Notes: generated by a model from the letters alone, not told the origin. A stretch of 40,209 nucleotides of DNA from Nostocales cyanobacterium Centralia_MAG_434 (GCA_021324415.1 JAJPJF010000294.1:1-40209); one strand, 5' to 3'; positions 15,444 through 24,919 are shown, numbered from the stretch's first letter. Program-made: numbers and translations.

Positions 15444-15989
15444 TCAGTAATAACCATAAAATAAGTTCCCAATAGCCTCTGGGTTCTCCCCACAGAATTC
15501 TTTTATAAGCTGTAAATACTCTTGTTTGGAAATATAACCATCACCATTGGTATCGAGTCGTTGAAAAATTTCTTCATATCCACTCGCATCAAAACCAAAT
15601 GCCGTGAGCAATTGCTTGTATTCCTCTAAAGCAATTTTCTCGTCACCATTAATATCTATTACGTCAAACAAAGTTGCCATCGGCTGTTCCCAAGCTGATA
15701 CTGAAGAGTCCTTATCTACAGCGTATTGCTTGCTGTAACTTTCAACGAATTCATCTAAGGAAACTTTGTTGTCTTGATTAAGATCGGCATAAATCCAGTA
15801 TTTATCCCACATTAAGAGCAGCTGGTTATGCAGATTTTCATAATCGGGTGAACCTGGTTCCCAACCACGTATCCGCGCAAGATTACTAGCAATTTTACCA
15901 AAATCGTCTCGCTCTACCACTCCGTTTTTATCGACATCTAATCCTCGAAAAAGAACGGTCAATTTCTTCACAAGTAGTTCACTTATCAC
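15444..15989 (-). CDS. EF-hand calcium-binding protein (four EF-hands)
   Basis: A 181-residue soluble protein with four EF-hand loops in two pairs: DVDKNGVVERDDF, DLNQDNKVSLDEF, DINGDEKIALEEY and DTNGDGYISKQEY. Each loop has acidic or polar residues at positions 1, 3 and 5 and a glutamate or aspartate at 12, so all could bind calcium. The arrangement resembles calexcitin/sarcoplasmic calcium-binding proteins and bacterial calerythrin, which are cytosolic calcium buffers or sensors. There is no signal peptide or membrane segment. The start is GTG at 15989, preceded by GAGGGGT about ten bases upstream; no ATG is available. It is followed downstream by the pseudogene remnant. Confidence 0.88.
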   Translation of the reverse strand: MISELLVKKLTVLFRGLDVDKNGVVERDDFGKIASNLARIRGWEPGSPDYENLHNQLLLMWDKYWIYADLNQDNKVSLDEFVESYSKQYAVDKDSSVSAWEQPMATLFDVIDINGDEKIALEEYKQLLTAFGFDASGYEEIFQRLDTNGDGYISKQEYLQLIKEFCGENPEAIGNLFYGYY

Positions 15990-16089
15990 GAGTTAGACCC
16001 CTCACAAATATTAATCCTTGTTTTTAATTTCAACCAATACCATAAACGCTGGTACTTTTATTTTTTGGAAATCCTTAAAACGCATTTAG

Positions 16090-16656
16090 TCATAGTACCG
16101 GAAAAATAGTTAGTGTCTGGGGACCTGCAATGCTGAACAGACCCTGAGTAGAGCAAGCTGCAACATCCGTTGCTAAAAGAGTTATGGTTCTCTGTACCGT
16201 TCTACCTTGAAACAAACCATTAACGACGGTTCCGCTAGAGGTTAGGATCAGCAGACCATTAATCTGATTACTAGAAGTAAAGGTGTATTGCACTTGGCTA
16301 GATTGCCCAGTGTTCCAATTGTATGTAATTGAATACGTGGGGAAAATTCCAATGTTATTACACGAGGTTGGACCCGTAACCGAGAAGTTATAAGTTCCTG
16401 AGAGAATTGGTTGAGCGTTGAGGCATTCACCCACAGAACCTTGTATGGTAGCAGTGGTATTTTGTACTTGGTTTGTCAGAGGTGGATTGTAGATAGTTGT
16501 CTCCGAGCCTACTGGGCAAGTCACAGGGGCAAGTTGGGCTTGAGCAATTGATTGAGTTGCCACGAAATCAACACCTATGGTTGCAGTCGCAATAGCACAG
16601 GCTAATGCTGAAAGTTGGTAGCGCTTAGCAAAATTATTTTTCACTGAAGGTATCAT
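16090..16656 (-). CDS. Secreted protein of unknown function (paralogue A)
   Basis: A 188-residue protein with a signal peptide (positive start, then hydrophobic LSALACAIATATIGVDFV, likely cleavage after AQA). The mature part begins APVTCPVGSETTIYNPPLTNQ and is rich in Thr, Ser and Asn with five cysteines, which suggests a beta-rich extracellular domain. The divergent gene at 17130 encodes a paralogue with the same layout (CPVGGETATYSPGITN). I do not recognise a named family. The start is ATG 16656, preceded by AAGGA; a TTG two codons upstream is discarded. A likely location is the periplasm, the sheath or the outside of the cell. Confidence 0.72.
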   Translation of the reverse strand: MIPSVKNNFAKRYQLSALACAIATATIGVDFVATQSIAQAQLAPVTCPVGSETTIYNPPLTNQVQNTTATIQGSVGECLNAQPILSGTYNFSVTGPTSCNNIGIFPTYSITYNWNTGQSSQVQYTFTSSNQINGLLILTSSGTVVNGLFQGRTVQRTITLLATDVAACSTQGLFSIAGPQTLTIFPVL

Positions 16657-16810
16657 CGACAAACTTTCCTTACTTTGGTAGATGTATGTAAAAAATTACA
16701 GAGGGATTACGATCTTTTTATTAACCGTGTTTTAAGTACCTAATTGATTGTTATAATACGGTAAGTTGTTTGATAAAACAACTTTTTTTTGATTTGTTAT
16801 TTGTATCAAT

Positions 16811-16868
16811 TTAGATCTCCCTTTACACGCTCAAGCTTTTTAGATCTCCCTTTACACGCTCAAGCTTT
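16811..16868. repeat. 29-bp exact tandem duplication
   Basis: Two identical adjacent 29-bp units, each starting TTAGATCTCCCTTTACACGC. They lie in the 473-bp region between the two divergent secreted-protein genes. A short frame across them is not a convincing gene. The rest of this intergenic stretch is AT-rich and must hold the promoters of both genes. Confidence 0.85.
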
Positions 16869-17129
16869 GGTGATTTCGCTCACGTGCAGAACTCACATCG
16901 GTGTTAGCACTACCCAAAACGCTCTTAATTGCTTTATTACTAAGCTTAAATACTTAGCGGAACACCTTTTATGACTTTATCAACAGCATATTTAATGTTT
17001 AAAAACTGTATTTATGACGCTTGTCAACTAACTTAGGATACTTTTTATTGAGAAAAACTCACCATAAAGTCTGGTGGTATAAGTAATCATTCTAAAAAAA
17101 CTGCTTATAGACCTTTATCGTCGTTTAAA

Positions 17130-17681
17130 ATGCCAAAATATTCTTTGAATCACACTTTATCAGCTATAGCCTGTGCCATTGCAACCGCAATCATTGCAAT
17201 CGATTTTAGCAAGGGTGGCAAGCCTGCTCACGCTGATGTTGTTGATCTGAGTTGCCCAGTCGGAGGAGAAACAGCTACATATTCCCCAGGAATTACGAAC
17301 ACGCCACAATCAACTACTGTCAAAGTAGATGGCTCACATACTACATGTTTATCCTTAAGTGATCCAACAATCCACTCAGCAGGATATAATCTTACAATTC
17401 AAAGAGATTTTTCCTGCGTGGATTTTACAGTCCCTATCTTTGACATTAAATATATTTTTAATAATGGTAAATCCAGCACGGTACATTATGTCACGAGCGA
17501 GACAGCCAATGTCGAGGGTGAAATTGTCATAACATCAGTCGGAACCGTCACCTCTGGTGAGTTTGTTGGCGACATGGCCATTCGGACAATTACTGATACT
17601 ACCCTGTCCCCTGAACAATGTCTTACTACTCAAGGGGTCACCAGTGTTACTGGTGTTGTGACATTAACATTTAGCAGATAA
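17130..17681 (+). CDS. Secreted protein of unknown function (paralogue B)
   Basis: A 183-residue exported protein, paralogous to the product of the divergent gene that starts at 16656. The signal peptide has the hydrophobic core LSAIACAIATAIIAIDF, with probable cleavage near AHA. The mature domain opens LSCPVGGETATYSPGITNTP and ends with a TLTF strand as in paralogue A. Shared landmarks are the cysteine in CPVG, one in CL after the first third, a C near the middle and one near the C-terminus, so conserved disulphides are likely. It has no recognised catalytic motif. The two genes probably arose by inverted duplication and then diverged. A weak ribosome binding site precedes the ATG. Confidence 0.7.
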   Translation: MPKYSLNHTLSAIACAIATAIIAIDFSKGGKPAHADVVDLSCPVGGETATYSPGITNTPQSTTVKVDGSHTTCLSLSDPTIHSAGYNLTIQRDFSCVDFTVPIFDIKYIFNNGKSSTVHYVTSETANVEGEIVITSVGTVTSGEFVGDMAIRTITDTTLSPEQCLTTQGVTSVTGVVTLTFSR

Positions 17682-17986
17682 ATATTTTTTTTACGACCTG
17701 AAATATTCTTAATAATCTTCTGAATTCGCAGTCTGATACCATTTCACGTCGATCATCATAATAAATACGTTGGTAAGAGCATGGTAATGCTATACCCTCT
17801 ACAAGTGAAATTTAGTCAAGCTCATCTCTAAACTCTTGCTCTACATAGATTTCAGGTTTTTCAATCAAGCGGGATGAGGAGGGGAATATTATTGAAGAGT
17901 AGCACGCTAACACATATGCAAGTTAGATGGAAAGCTTAAAAAGTATTATGATGTGCGATTACAGGAATTGATAATTAAGGTTTCCT
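17682..17986. other. Gene-free stretch before the methyltransferase gene
   Basis: About 305 bp without a convincing frame. It contains AT-rich segments that could hold the promoter of the methyltransferase gene, but no clear -35/-10 pair, repeat or hairpin terminator was recognised. Confidence 0.5.
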
Positions 17987-19009
17987 ATGTCCAACCACTC
18001 TTCAACACCATCACCTGCACTATTTTTAAATACAGTCAACGCTTATCAACGTACAGCGGCAATTAGAGCTGCAATTGAACTTCAGATTTTCACTACCATT
18101 AATAAAGGAATTGAGTCTGTGCAATCACTGGCACAAAAATGCCAAACCTCCGAGCGAGGAATGCGGATTTTATGCGATTACTTAGTTATCATTGGCTTTT
18201 TAGCTAAGGAAGCCCAAGGCTACAGACTCACGCCTGATACAGCCATGTTCTTAGATCGACATAGCAAAGCTTACATGGGGGATGCAATTGAGTTTTTATT
18301 GTCTCCCTTAATAACTAATGGGTTCAATGACCTTGCTGCCGCCGTTCGCCAGGGTGGAACCGTAGTATCCTCCGAAGGAACTCTATCGCCTGAAAATCCA
18401 GTATGGGTGAAATTTGCTAAAGCCATGTCACCGATGATGGCAATGCCAGCACAATTAATCGCTCAAATGGTAAATGGGGATTCAACTGAGCGCATAAAAG
18501 TGCTGGATATTTCTGCTAGTCACGGTTTATTTGGTATCGCTTTTGCTCTGCATAACCCTAATGCTGAGATTTATGCGGTAGATTGGGCACCTGTTTTAGA
18601 AGTAGCTAAAGAGAATGCACAGGCACAAGGTGTTGGCGATCGCTACTATACAATTCCTGGCAGTGCATTTGACGTAGACTACGGTAGTGGTTATGACTTA
18701 GTTTTACTGCCAAATTTCTTGCATCACTTTGATATGGAGACGTGTGAACAGCTTTTAAGAAAAATTCATCGAAGCTTGAGTGTTGGTGGCATAACCATCG
18801 TGTTTGAATTCATTCCTAACTCTGACCGCCTTACACCACCATCAGTTGCTGCTTTCGCTTTGACAATGTTAGCGACCACACCAAGTGGTGATGCTTATAC
18901 CTTTGCAGAATACGAACGTATGTTTAACAATGCAGGTTTTTCCCATTGCCAACTCCATTCACTTCCACCTACTGAGCAGCAGGTAATTATTGCCAGTCAA
19001 TCGCGATAG
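17987..19009 (+). CDS. SAM-dependent O-methyltransferase-like protein (Methyltransf_2 architecture)
   Basis: A 340-residue class I methyltransferase with the architecture of acetylserotonin / hydroxyindole O-methyltransferases. An N-terminal winged-helix dimerisation domain (about residues 10-100, with RAAIELQIFTTI and RILCDYLVIIGFL) precedes the Rossmann domain. The SAM-binding motif I is VLDISASHGLFGIAFA near residue 170, the acidic ribose-binding residue lies in IYAVDWA, and LLPNFLHHFD is the active-site region. HH in that block could supply the general base. Members methylate small hydroxylated aromatics or polyketides. No biosynthetic partner is adjacent; the diphenol locus about 9 kb downstream is a conceivable but unproven source of substrate. 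AAGG lies before the ATG. Confidence 0.8.
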   Translation: MSNHSSTPSPALFLNTVNAYQRTAAIRAAIELQIFTTINKGIESVQSLAQKCQTSERGMRILCDYLVIIGFLAKEAQGYRLTPDTAMFLDRHSKAYMGDAIEFLLSPLITNGFNDLAAAVRQGGTVVSSEGTLSPENPVWVKFAKAMSPMMAMPAQLIAQMVNGDSTERIKVLDISASHGLFGIAFALHNPNAEIYAVDWAPVLEVAKENAQAQGVGDRYYTIPGSAFDVDYGSGYDLVLLPNFLHHFDMETCEQLLRKIHRSLSVGGITIVFEFIPNSDRLTPPSVAAFALTMLATTPSGDAYTFAEYERMFNNAGFSHCQLHSLPPTEQQVIIASQSR

Positions 19010-19232
19010 TACTTGTGGCAATTTGCAATAATTTGCTGTGGGAATAGGATGGCACTAGCAAAAGATTAAGCAGCAGTCGTGGAAAGACAATTAGGCGCAC
19101 GTTTGCGACGTAGTTTCTGAACGGAATATAAGCGCGGATTATTGCGCGATCGCGCCAACGAAAAAACAAGAGTTTAAGGGTGCTAAACTGTTAGTATTTG
19201 ACCGCATAAAATCAATTTCTATCATAGCAGGT

Positions 19233-22004
19233 ATGATGAAAAACTGCTTGCGGATTACCCATCAAGGTGAGACAATACAGCTTTCCTGGCAACGCGGACA
19301 ATCCCCACCTCGTTTTGCTAATACAGTGAAATTTGAGCATCCTTTTACTCAAAAGGTATTGGAAGATTTACGCTGGTATCTAGAAGATTATCTCAGCTTC
19401 CCATACGAACTCAAATTGGAAAAAGCCAAGAAAATTGAGCAAAAGTTTCAAGAATGGGGAGAGACTTTATACAATCTGGTATTTCGTAGTAGTGAAAAAG
19501 CGAGGATTTTTTTTCAGAGAGCCATCAGAACGGGGTTAGATCACTGTGAACTAGCAATTAGCTCCGATGATCCCACCATACTTAACCTGCCATGGGAATT
19601 ATTATACTCTCCTGATTATGGCTATTTAGTTCCATTGCTTGCAACGATGTTTCGTAGCCTCAGCAGTCAACCCGTCTGGGTGGAACTGGGGGATATGCCT
19701 GAAGACCGCTTAAATATTCTGCTGATAATTGCCCGCCCCCATGGAGAGTGGAATGCTTCGTTGCGTACCATTGCCCATCCGCTTCTAGAAGCACTAGTTA
19801 CTATCCGCCCCCAGGTTAGCATCAAGCTGCTACGTCCGCCAAGTTTTCAGCAGTTCAAGCAGGAACTCAACACCCATAAGGGTTTTTATCATATCGTTCA
19901 TTTTGATGGACATGACTGTTTTAACTCTAATAGCCAAGCCTTACAGCACACCCTAGCTAATCCAGGGCAAGGGATACTAGTTTTTGAAAAAGAGGATGGT
20001 TCACCAGAATTTGTCACTGCTGCTCAAATAGCTCAAAATCTTGTCAGTTATCGGGTACCAATTTTTATATTAAATACTTGCCACTTAGGACAAATCGGAA
20101 AAGACTCGTTTTCTTTGGTGGCAACACAGCTAATATCATTGGGGGTAAAGAGTGTAATAGCAATGGCTTATTCGGTCCATACCGAAGCTGCCAAACGCTT
20201 TATCGGAAGGCTGTATAAGCAACTAGTTTTGGGTGACAGCCTCTCCAGCGCTATGGCAGGAGGACGGCGAGAAATATTCAACAAGCGCGATCGCCCCAGT
20301 CCTAAAGGTTGTTTACCCCTCTGTGATTGGATAGTGCCTGTACTGTATCAGCAGGAAAGTTATACACCCTTTCCAAAACGGTTGCAAAACACCAACTTTG
20401 AAAACATCATGTGGGGATTTAAGGATGCAATGCCCCAACAGAAAACTGTACCTCAAACCCCAATGAATATCTCAGAAGCTGGGACCTACGGCTTTGTTGG
20501 CCGCGATTACGAAATACTGCGGCTGGAGAAGGCATTTCGCCAGAATCAGATTATACTGCTCCAGGGCACCAACGGTGTAGGAAAAACTGAGTTAGCCTTG
20601 GGGTTTGCTCGTTGGCTGTGGGACACCCAAGGGCGTACCGGGGGCATTTTCTTTACCTCCTTTGCTCATGGTGCCACATTAAACAATGTAGTCAACCAAA
20701 TTGGTCGGACCTTGATGGGAGATAGTTTCTCCCAATTTCCCTTTGCTCAGCAACGTGCTGAGGTACTACAATACTTGCAAACAAATCCCTGCTTGCTGAT
20801 TTGGGACAACTTTGAAACTGTAATTGGCTTTCCTCAAGGCAACAAACCACTGTTGACGCAAGAGGCACAAGAGGAACTCAAGCAGTGGTTGAAAGAAATG
20901 CGCGGTCAAGATAGAAAGGGGCTGTCGTGGGTGCTAATTACCAGTTGCCAGGAGGAAACCTGGCTAGACTGTGACCCCCACCTGGAGAATCTAGGCGGGC
21001 TTTCACTAGCAGATGCAGAGGAACTAGCGGCCAAGATATTGCAATCAGTGAGGGTGGATCGGGCAAAACTGCCTGATAGATATCTGGAACTACTACAACT
21101 ACTAGACGGTCATCCCTTCTGCCTACGCGTGGTATTGCCCTACCTGAAAGCGCAAAGTCCCACAGAGATAATTGAGGCCTTGCACCAACTTGACACCTTC
21201 CAGGGGTCAGAGGAGGAATGTAGAGCCCAGTTGCTAACGGTATCGCTAGATTATGCTTTCACTAAACTCTCTGAACGCGCTCGCCAACACTTACCTTTCC
21301 TGGCATTTTTCTATGAACGAGTGGATGCCCATTGGCTTCATGCTTTCTCCAGTATGCCTGATCATGAGTATGGACATGCCTATTGTGCAGTGTTCGGGGA
21401 GAACCTGCAAAAATCCGACTGGCTGGCTTTGCTGAACGAAGCAGCGTCAGCGGGCATTTTGGAAGATTGGTTTGACACTATTTACACGATTCATCCAGCA
21501 TTATCCTGGTATTTGCGACTGCGTTTATCTGCACACCACATTGAAACTGAGGTGAACAACCTGGAAAAAAAATTGTTAATTTTCTATGCAAGGTTAGCGA
21601 ATAAATACAATCGTGAATTTGTCGATAAAGCTGAACTGGCTACCAATATCCTATTGATTGAAGAACCGAACCTACTTCAATACCTGCGATTAGCAGAACA
21701 GCAACAAGACTGGGCAAATGCCCAATTCATCCTGCAAGCCTTAGGAGAGATGTATCAACATATTGGTAACAAAGTGGAATTCTGGACACTGCGCCAACGA
21801 GCACTCACTCAAATTGATAGCCTCTTAGTAACAGCTAAAGCTAAAAGGCAGGATGCTTTGGACTTTTGGATATATTTGCAGGATGTGGATGCAAATGAGG
21901 CTTTGCAAACGGCTGATTTGGAAAGGGCAAGAGCAGTTCATCAGAAAATTCTCAATCAACTAACCGACCCAAGTACCCAGGACGGTTCTGCTACAGAAAA
22001 TTAA
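19233..22004 (+). CDS. CHAT-protease/STAND NTPase fusion (NLR-like)
   Basis: A 923-residue signalling NTPase. Residues about 1-390 form a CHAT caspase-like protease: the catalytic histidine is in HIVHFDGHD (about 221-229) and the cysteine in LNTCHLGQ (about 281). A STAND NTPase follows: FVGRDYEIL near 421, the P-loop GTNGVGKTELA near 445, Walker B LLIWDNFET near 522, and the sensor-like WVLITS. GHPFCLRVVLPYL starts the winged-helix-like part. The last 200 residues are helical but lack the long TPR or WD array usual in this class, so the sensor is short. Proteins of this kind act as ligand-triggered proteases in defence or programmed death. The choice between ATG 19233 and ATG 19236 is open. 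Confidence 0.88.
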   Translation: MMKNCLRITHQGETIQLSWQRGQSPPRFANTVKFEHPFTQKVLEDLRWYLEDYLSFPYELKLEKAKKIEQKFQEWGETLYNLVFRSSEKARIFFQRAIRTGLDHCELAISSDDPTILNLPWELLYSPDYGYLVPLLATMFRSLSSQPVWVELGDMPEDRLNILLIIARPHGEWNASLRTIAHPLLEALVTIRPQVSIKLLRPPSFQQFKQELNTHKGFYHIVHFDGHDCFNSNSQALQHTLANPGQGILVFEKEDGSPEFVTAAQIAQNLVSYRVPIFILNTCHLGQIGKDSFSLVATQLISLGVKSVIAMAYSVHTEAAKRFIGRLYKQLVLGDSLSSAMAGGRREIFNKRDRPSPKGCLPLCDWIVPVLYQQESYTPFPKRLQNTNFENIMWGFKDAMPQQKTVPQTPMNISEAGTYGFVGRDYEILRLEKAFRQNQIILLQGTNGVGKTELALGFARWLWDTQGRTGGIFFTSFAHGATLNNVVNQIGRTLMGDSFSQFPFAQQRAEVLQYLQTNPCLLIWDNFETVIGFPQGNKPLLTQEAQEELKQWLKEMRGQDRKGLSWVLITSCQEETWLDCDPHLENLGGLSLADAEELAAKILQSVRVDRAKLPDRYLELLQLLDGHPFCLRVVLPYLKAQSPTEIIEALHQLDTFQGSEEECRAQLLTVSLDYAFTKLSERARQHLPFLAFFYERVDAHWLHAFSSMPDHEYGHAYCAVFGENLQKSDWLALLNEAASAGILEDWFDTIYTIHPALSWYLRLRLSAHHIETEVNNLEKKLLIFYARLANKYNREFVDKAELATNILLIEEPNLLQYLRLAEQQQDWANAQFILQALGEMYQHIGNKVEFWTLRQRALTQIDSLLVTAKAKRQDALDFWIYLQDVDANEALQTADLERARAVHQKILNQLTDPSTQDGSATEN

Positions 22005-22017
22005 CAGTACGCGAAAG

Positions 22018-22047
22018 TCCCTACCCGAGAGCCTAGCAGGGTAGGGA
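22018..22047 (+). terminator. Hairpin after the CHAT-STAND gene
   Basis: TCCCTACCC (22018-22026) pairs perfectly with GGGTAGGGA (22039-22047) around a 12-base loop, 13 bp after the stop codon. There is no U-run, so a factor-independent terminator is only possible. It also separates this gene from the convergent dioxygenase. Confidence 0.5.
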
Positions 22048-22127
22048 TAAATAGCGACTACGACGAAAGCATTTGCCGACAGAATAATTTACCAGCATTC
22101 AAAGAAGCCTGACAAACAAATCAACTC

Positions 22128-22913
22128 TCAAGCTGCAAACGCATAGGCAGCCATGCTGAGCACACCATAGGTGAAACTAGAGTGTAACTGAGTACCTTTG
22201 ACCTCTGGACCACCTGCTCCTAGTGCCACAAACAGGGGCAGCAGGTGTTCTTCAGTAGGGTGGTTTTTTGCAGCATAGGGAGCCAGTCTGCGATAGTTCA
22301 GCAACGCATCAAAATTGTTATTAGCAATTACCTCTGCTAACCATTGATCAAACTGCGTCACCCAATCTGGAGGAGGAGCATCAAAGGGATAAGCTCCAAA
22401 AGCTCTTAGATTATGGGTCGTCGTGCCACTTGCAAGGATTAATACACCTTCCTGCCTTAAAGAAGCTAGAGCACGCCCTAATAGTCTGTGATGGTTTGTC
22501 CCTAAATGAGGCTGGATAGAAAGCTGCGTCACGGGAATATCTGCTTGGGGATACATCAACATCAACGGTTCCCAAGCTCCATGATCCAGTTCTCGATCAG
22601 GATAAACTTCATATTCAAACCCAGCTTTAGTCAAGAGTTTCGTCACCTGCTCTGCCAACTCTGGTGCACCAGGAGGCGAGTAGTCAATCTGATAGAGGTC
22701 TGCGGGAAAGCCCCAGAAGTCATGGACAATCTTTACCTCTGTTGCAGTACTCACGGTGGGAACGTGAGACTGCCAATGAGCTGAGACAACAAGGATTGCC
22801 TTCGGCTTGTCCAGTTGAATACCAAGTTGCTTAAGGAAATCAAGAGATGGACTAGGCTGCAAGGGCAGATCTGGGGAACCATGAGAGACAAAGACACTGG
22901 GAAAGGTAGACAT
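22128..22913 (-). CDS. LigB-superfamily (DODA-type) extradiol aromatic-ring-opening dioxygenase
   Basis: A 261-residue class III extradiol dioxygenase of the 4,5-DOPA dioxygenase / YgiD type, which opens the ring of catechols. Metal-binding histidines are H11 (SHGSP) and H46 (SAHW); D110-H111-G112 (LDHGAWEPL) and the TEEHLLPL histidine near residue 230 complete the active site. It is cytoplasmic and of usual family length. It is the last gene of the leftward set and is preceded by a glutathionyl-hydroquinone reductase gene, with a 44-bp conserved element in between. In this setting it probably removes toxic catechols. Some family members make betalamic-acid-like products, so a biosynthetic role is an alternative. 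Confidence 0.87.
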   Translation of the reverse strand: MSTFPSVFVSHGSPDLPLQPSPSLDFLKQLGIQLDKPKAILVVSAHWQSHVPTVSTATEVKIVHDFWGFPADLYQIDYSPPGAPELAEQVTKLLTKAGFEYEVYPDRELDHGAWEPLMLMYPQADIPVTQLSIQPHLGTNHHRLLGRALASLRQEGVLILASGTTTHNLRAFGAYPFDAPPPDWVTQFDQWLAEVIANNNFDALLNYRRLAPYAAKNHPTEEHLLPLFVALGAGGPEVKGTQLHSSFTYGVLSMAAYAFAA

Positions 22914-22941
22914 GAGGGGATACCTTCGATTAAAGCTTCAA

Positions 22942-22985
22942 AATTTTGCTTTGATTGTTGTTTTCTGAAAGTGACAAAACAGGAT
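22942..22985 (-). promoter_or_regulatory. Conserved 44-bp promoter-region element, copy upstream of the dioxygenase
   Basis: Read on the minus strand it starts ATCCTGTTTTGTCACTTTC and matches the element at 30742-30785 in 38 of 44 positions. It ends 28 bp before the dioxygenase ATG. It contains TTGTC-N7-GAAAA, a degenerate version of the TTGTC-N7-GACAA dyad seen in the other copy. Confidence 0.75.
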
Positions 22986-23056
22986 CAAGCACTACTCCAT
23001 CTTGCAGAGGTTCCAAGTTAACCTAACAAATCTACACTTATAGAAAATGAGAAAAG

Positions 23057-24046
23057 TTAAGCAACAGCTTTTGTCGGCATTACTAGATAGCGATCGCGGT
23101 CGTGGGGAGCATTAAAATCAATCGTTGGTCCTTTTGGAATGATACGACTGGGGTTGATTTCGGCAAGACTTCCATAGTAAAGCCGCTTGATGTGGTCGAT
23201 GCTGCATACTTCTTTCACCCCTGGCTGCTGATAAAGATCTAGAACATAGTTCCACAGATTCGGGTAATCCCTCAAGCGTTTGACATTGCACTTAAACAGT
23301 CCGTGATAAGCAACATCAAACCGAAGCAATGTTGGGAACAGACACCAATCAGCTTCGGTAATTTGATCACCAACCAAGTAGCGCTGGTTTTCAAGTACTT
23401 CTTCCCAATAGTCAAGCGCAGCAAACACTTCCGTCACTGCTTCATCATAGGCAGCTTGGCTGTTGGCGAATCCGGCACGATAGACTCCGTTGTTAATTGG
23501 CTGGTAGATGGCATCAATAGTGCGGTCAATCTCCGACTGCAATTCCTGAGGATAAAAGCTTACTCCAGCCTCAGCAAAAGCCTCAAACTCGGTATCCAAC
23601 ATGCGAATAATCTGGCGGGACTCGTTGTTAACAATGGTGCTAGTTTGTTTATCCCAAAGGATAGGGACAGTAACACGTCCGGTGTAGTCGGGTTTAGCTT
23701 TGACATATATTTCCCAAAGATACTTGGCCTGATTCACCGTGTCAACCAAGCAACCTGGTTCGTCGGAAAACTGCCATCCAAAGTCACTAATCTCAGGCTT
23801 GACGATAGACAGAGAAATGACAGATGCAAGGCCCTTCACAGAGCGCATAATAGCAGTGCGATGTGCCCAAGGACAGCCCAAGGAGACATAGAGATGGTAG
23901 CGTCCTACTTCAGCCTTAAAGCCGCTAGAACCGGACGCCGTTATCCAATCATGGAACTTAGTAGGCATACGCACGAACTTGCCTTGCACATCTCTTTCAG
24001 TCCAATCTTTTACCCATTGTCCTTGAATCATCATTCCTAGTGCCAT
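23057..24046 (-). CDS. Glutathionyl-hydroquinone reductase (xi-class glutathione transferase, YqjG/PcpF-like)
   Basis: A 329-residue xi-class glutathione transferase that reduces glutathionyl-hydroquinones back to hydroquinones, protecting cells from quinone adducts. The N-terminal thioredoxin-like domain carries LGCPWAHR with catalytic C58, then IVNNESRQI that binds glutathione, and a helical domain with ITEADWCLFPTLLRFD. Early residues (FHDWITASG) are also family-typical. AGGAG lies ten bases before ATG 24046. It is followed 143 bp later by the extradiol dioxygenase and preceded by a MarR regulator, which supports a quinone-stress function. Glutathione is common in cyanobacteria, so the chemistry is plausible. 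Confidence 0.93.
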   Translation of the reverse strand: MALGMMIQGQWVKDWTERDVQGKFVRMPTKFHDWITASGSSGFKAEVGRYHLYVSLGCPWAHRTAIMRSVKGLASVISLSIVKPEISDFGWQFSDEPGCLVDTVNQAKYLWEIYVKAKPDYTGRVTVPILWDKQTSTIVNNESRQIIRMLDTEFEAFAEAGVSFYPQELQSEIDRTIDAIYQPINNGVYRAGFANSQAAYDEAVTEVFAALDYWEEVLENQRYLVGDQITEADWCLFPTLLRFDVAYHGLFKCNVKRLRDYPNLWNYVLDLYQQPGVKEVCSIDHIKRLYYGSLAEINPSRIIPKGPTIDFNAPHDRDRYLVMPTKAVA

Positions 24047-24271
24047 AATTTTTTGCTCCTAAATGATTTAAACACTACGACTTTGCCACGCAAATTTAGT
24101 AGGTGGAACTGACATGGAAACACACAGAGAAGGAAATGTGAAGAATAATCATACTTATCATCATCTCTGTGGTCGAGTATTACAGATTGCCCAATGTTCA
24201 AAGATTAAATGTACTCATCTTTACTTTTAGAGTGAACTACTTGCTTGCTAACAAACAGGGCGGATTTGCTT

Positions 24272-24775
24272 CTAGAAAATTTCTCTGAGCTTCTTCAACG
24301 CCAAATGGATTTGTTCCAACTCCTGTGGGTTTAGCCGTTCAAACCTCTGTTTGAGATGGGCAATATGAGCTGGGAAAAACTGCTCAAACACCCATTCCCC
24401 AGCAGGGGTAAGGACGATAGTGAAGCTACGTCGATTGTCAGAAGGTACTTCGCGCCGTACTAAACCCTTTTTTTCTAGACGGTCAACAATTCCGGTCAGT
24501 GCACCTTTGGTTACTAACGTTTTCTCCGCTAGCTTATTCATGCTCATACCGGAAGTATTGCCCAAGGTACTGATAACGTCGAACTGAGGTGGCGTTAAGC
24601 CCAAGGTCCGCACATGAGCATCAGAATAATTGGTAAACGCTTGATAAGTACGGGCCAGTTCGCGCATGAGTGGCATGAATGCTTCTTGGGCTGCGGCTTT
24701 GGTTGCAGAGTGAGATGCTGTCTCTGTTGCTTGCTTGGTCATTGTTTGTTTTACGATAGTTTTACTTTTAACCAT
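24272..24775 (-). CDS. MarR-family regulator 1
   Basis: A winged helix-turn-helix repressor of about 167 residues. The DNA-binding core is LTPPQFDVISTLGNTSGMSM to NKLAEKTLVTKGALTGIVDRLEKKGLV, followed by the wing DNRRSFTIVLT. The dimerising helices are at both ends. It lacks cysteine altogether, so it cannot be a thiol-switch regulator such as OhrR or YodB; ligand binding by phenolics or quinones, as for MhqR, is more likely. It is close in sequence to the MarR protein at 27188, apart from the N-terminal tail. Start: ATG 24775 is preferred over GTG 24781; no clear ribosome binding site. CTGTCTAAATA lies about 30 bp upstream and recurs before the UbiD gene. Confidence 0.9.
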   Translation of the reverse strand: MVKSKTIVKQTMTKQATETASHSATKAAAQEAFMPLMRELARTYQAFTNYSDAHVRTLGLTPPQFDVISTLGNTSGMSMNKLAEKTLVTKGALTGIVDRLEKKGLVRREVPSDNRRSFTIVLTPAGEWVFEQFFPAHIAHLKQRFERLNPQELEQIHLALKKLREIF

Positions 24776-24919
24776 ACACACTTTAATGCTTGAGCAAACA
24801 ACTTTTATTTAGACAGTCAACAAAGCAACCTAAATACAGATGCTGGTTAATTGGGAGACACGATTAACAACGTCTACACGATTTCTTGACACCGAAATAA
24901 CTTGTAGAGTTGTCTGGGT

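Noticed and set aside
23303-24040. 245-residue frame opposite the glutathionyl-hydroquinone reductase
   Set aside because: It is an antisense shadow of a well-supported gene, without a domain of its own.
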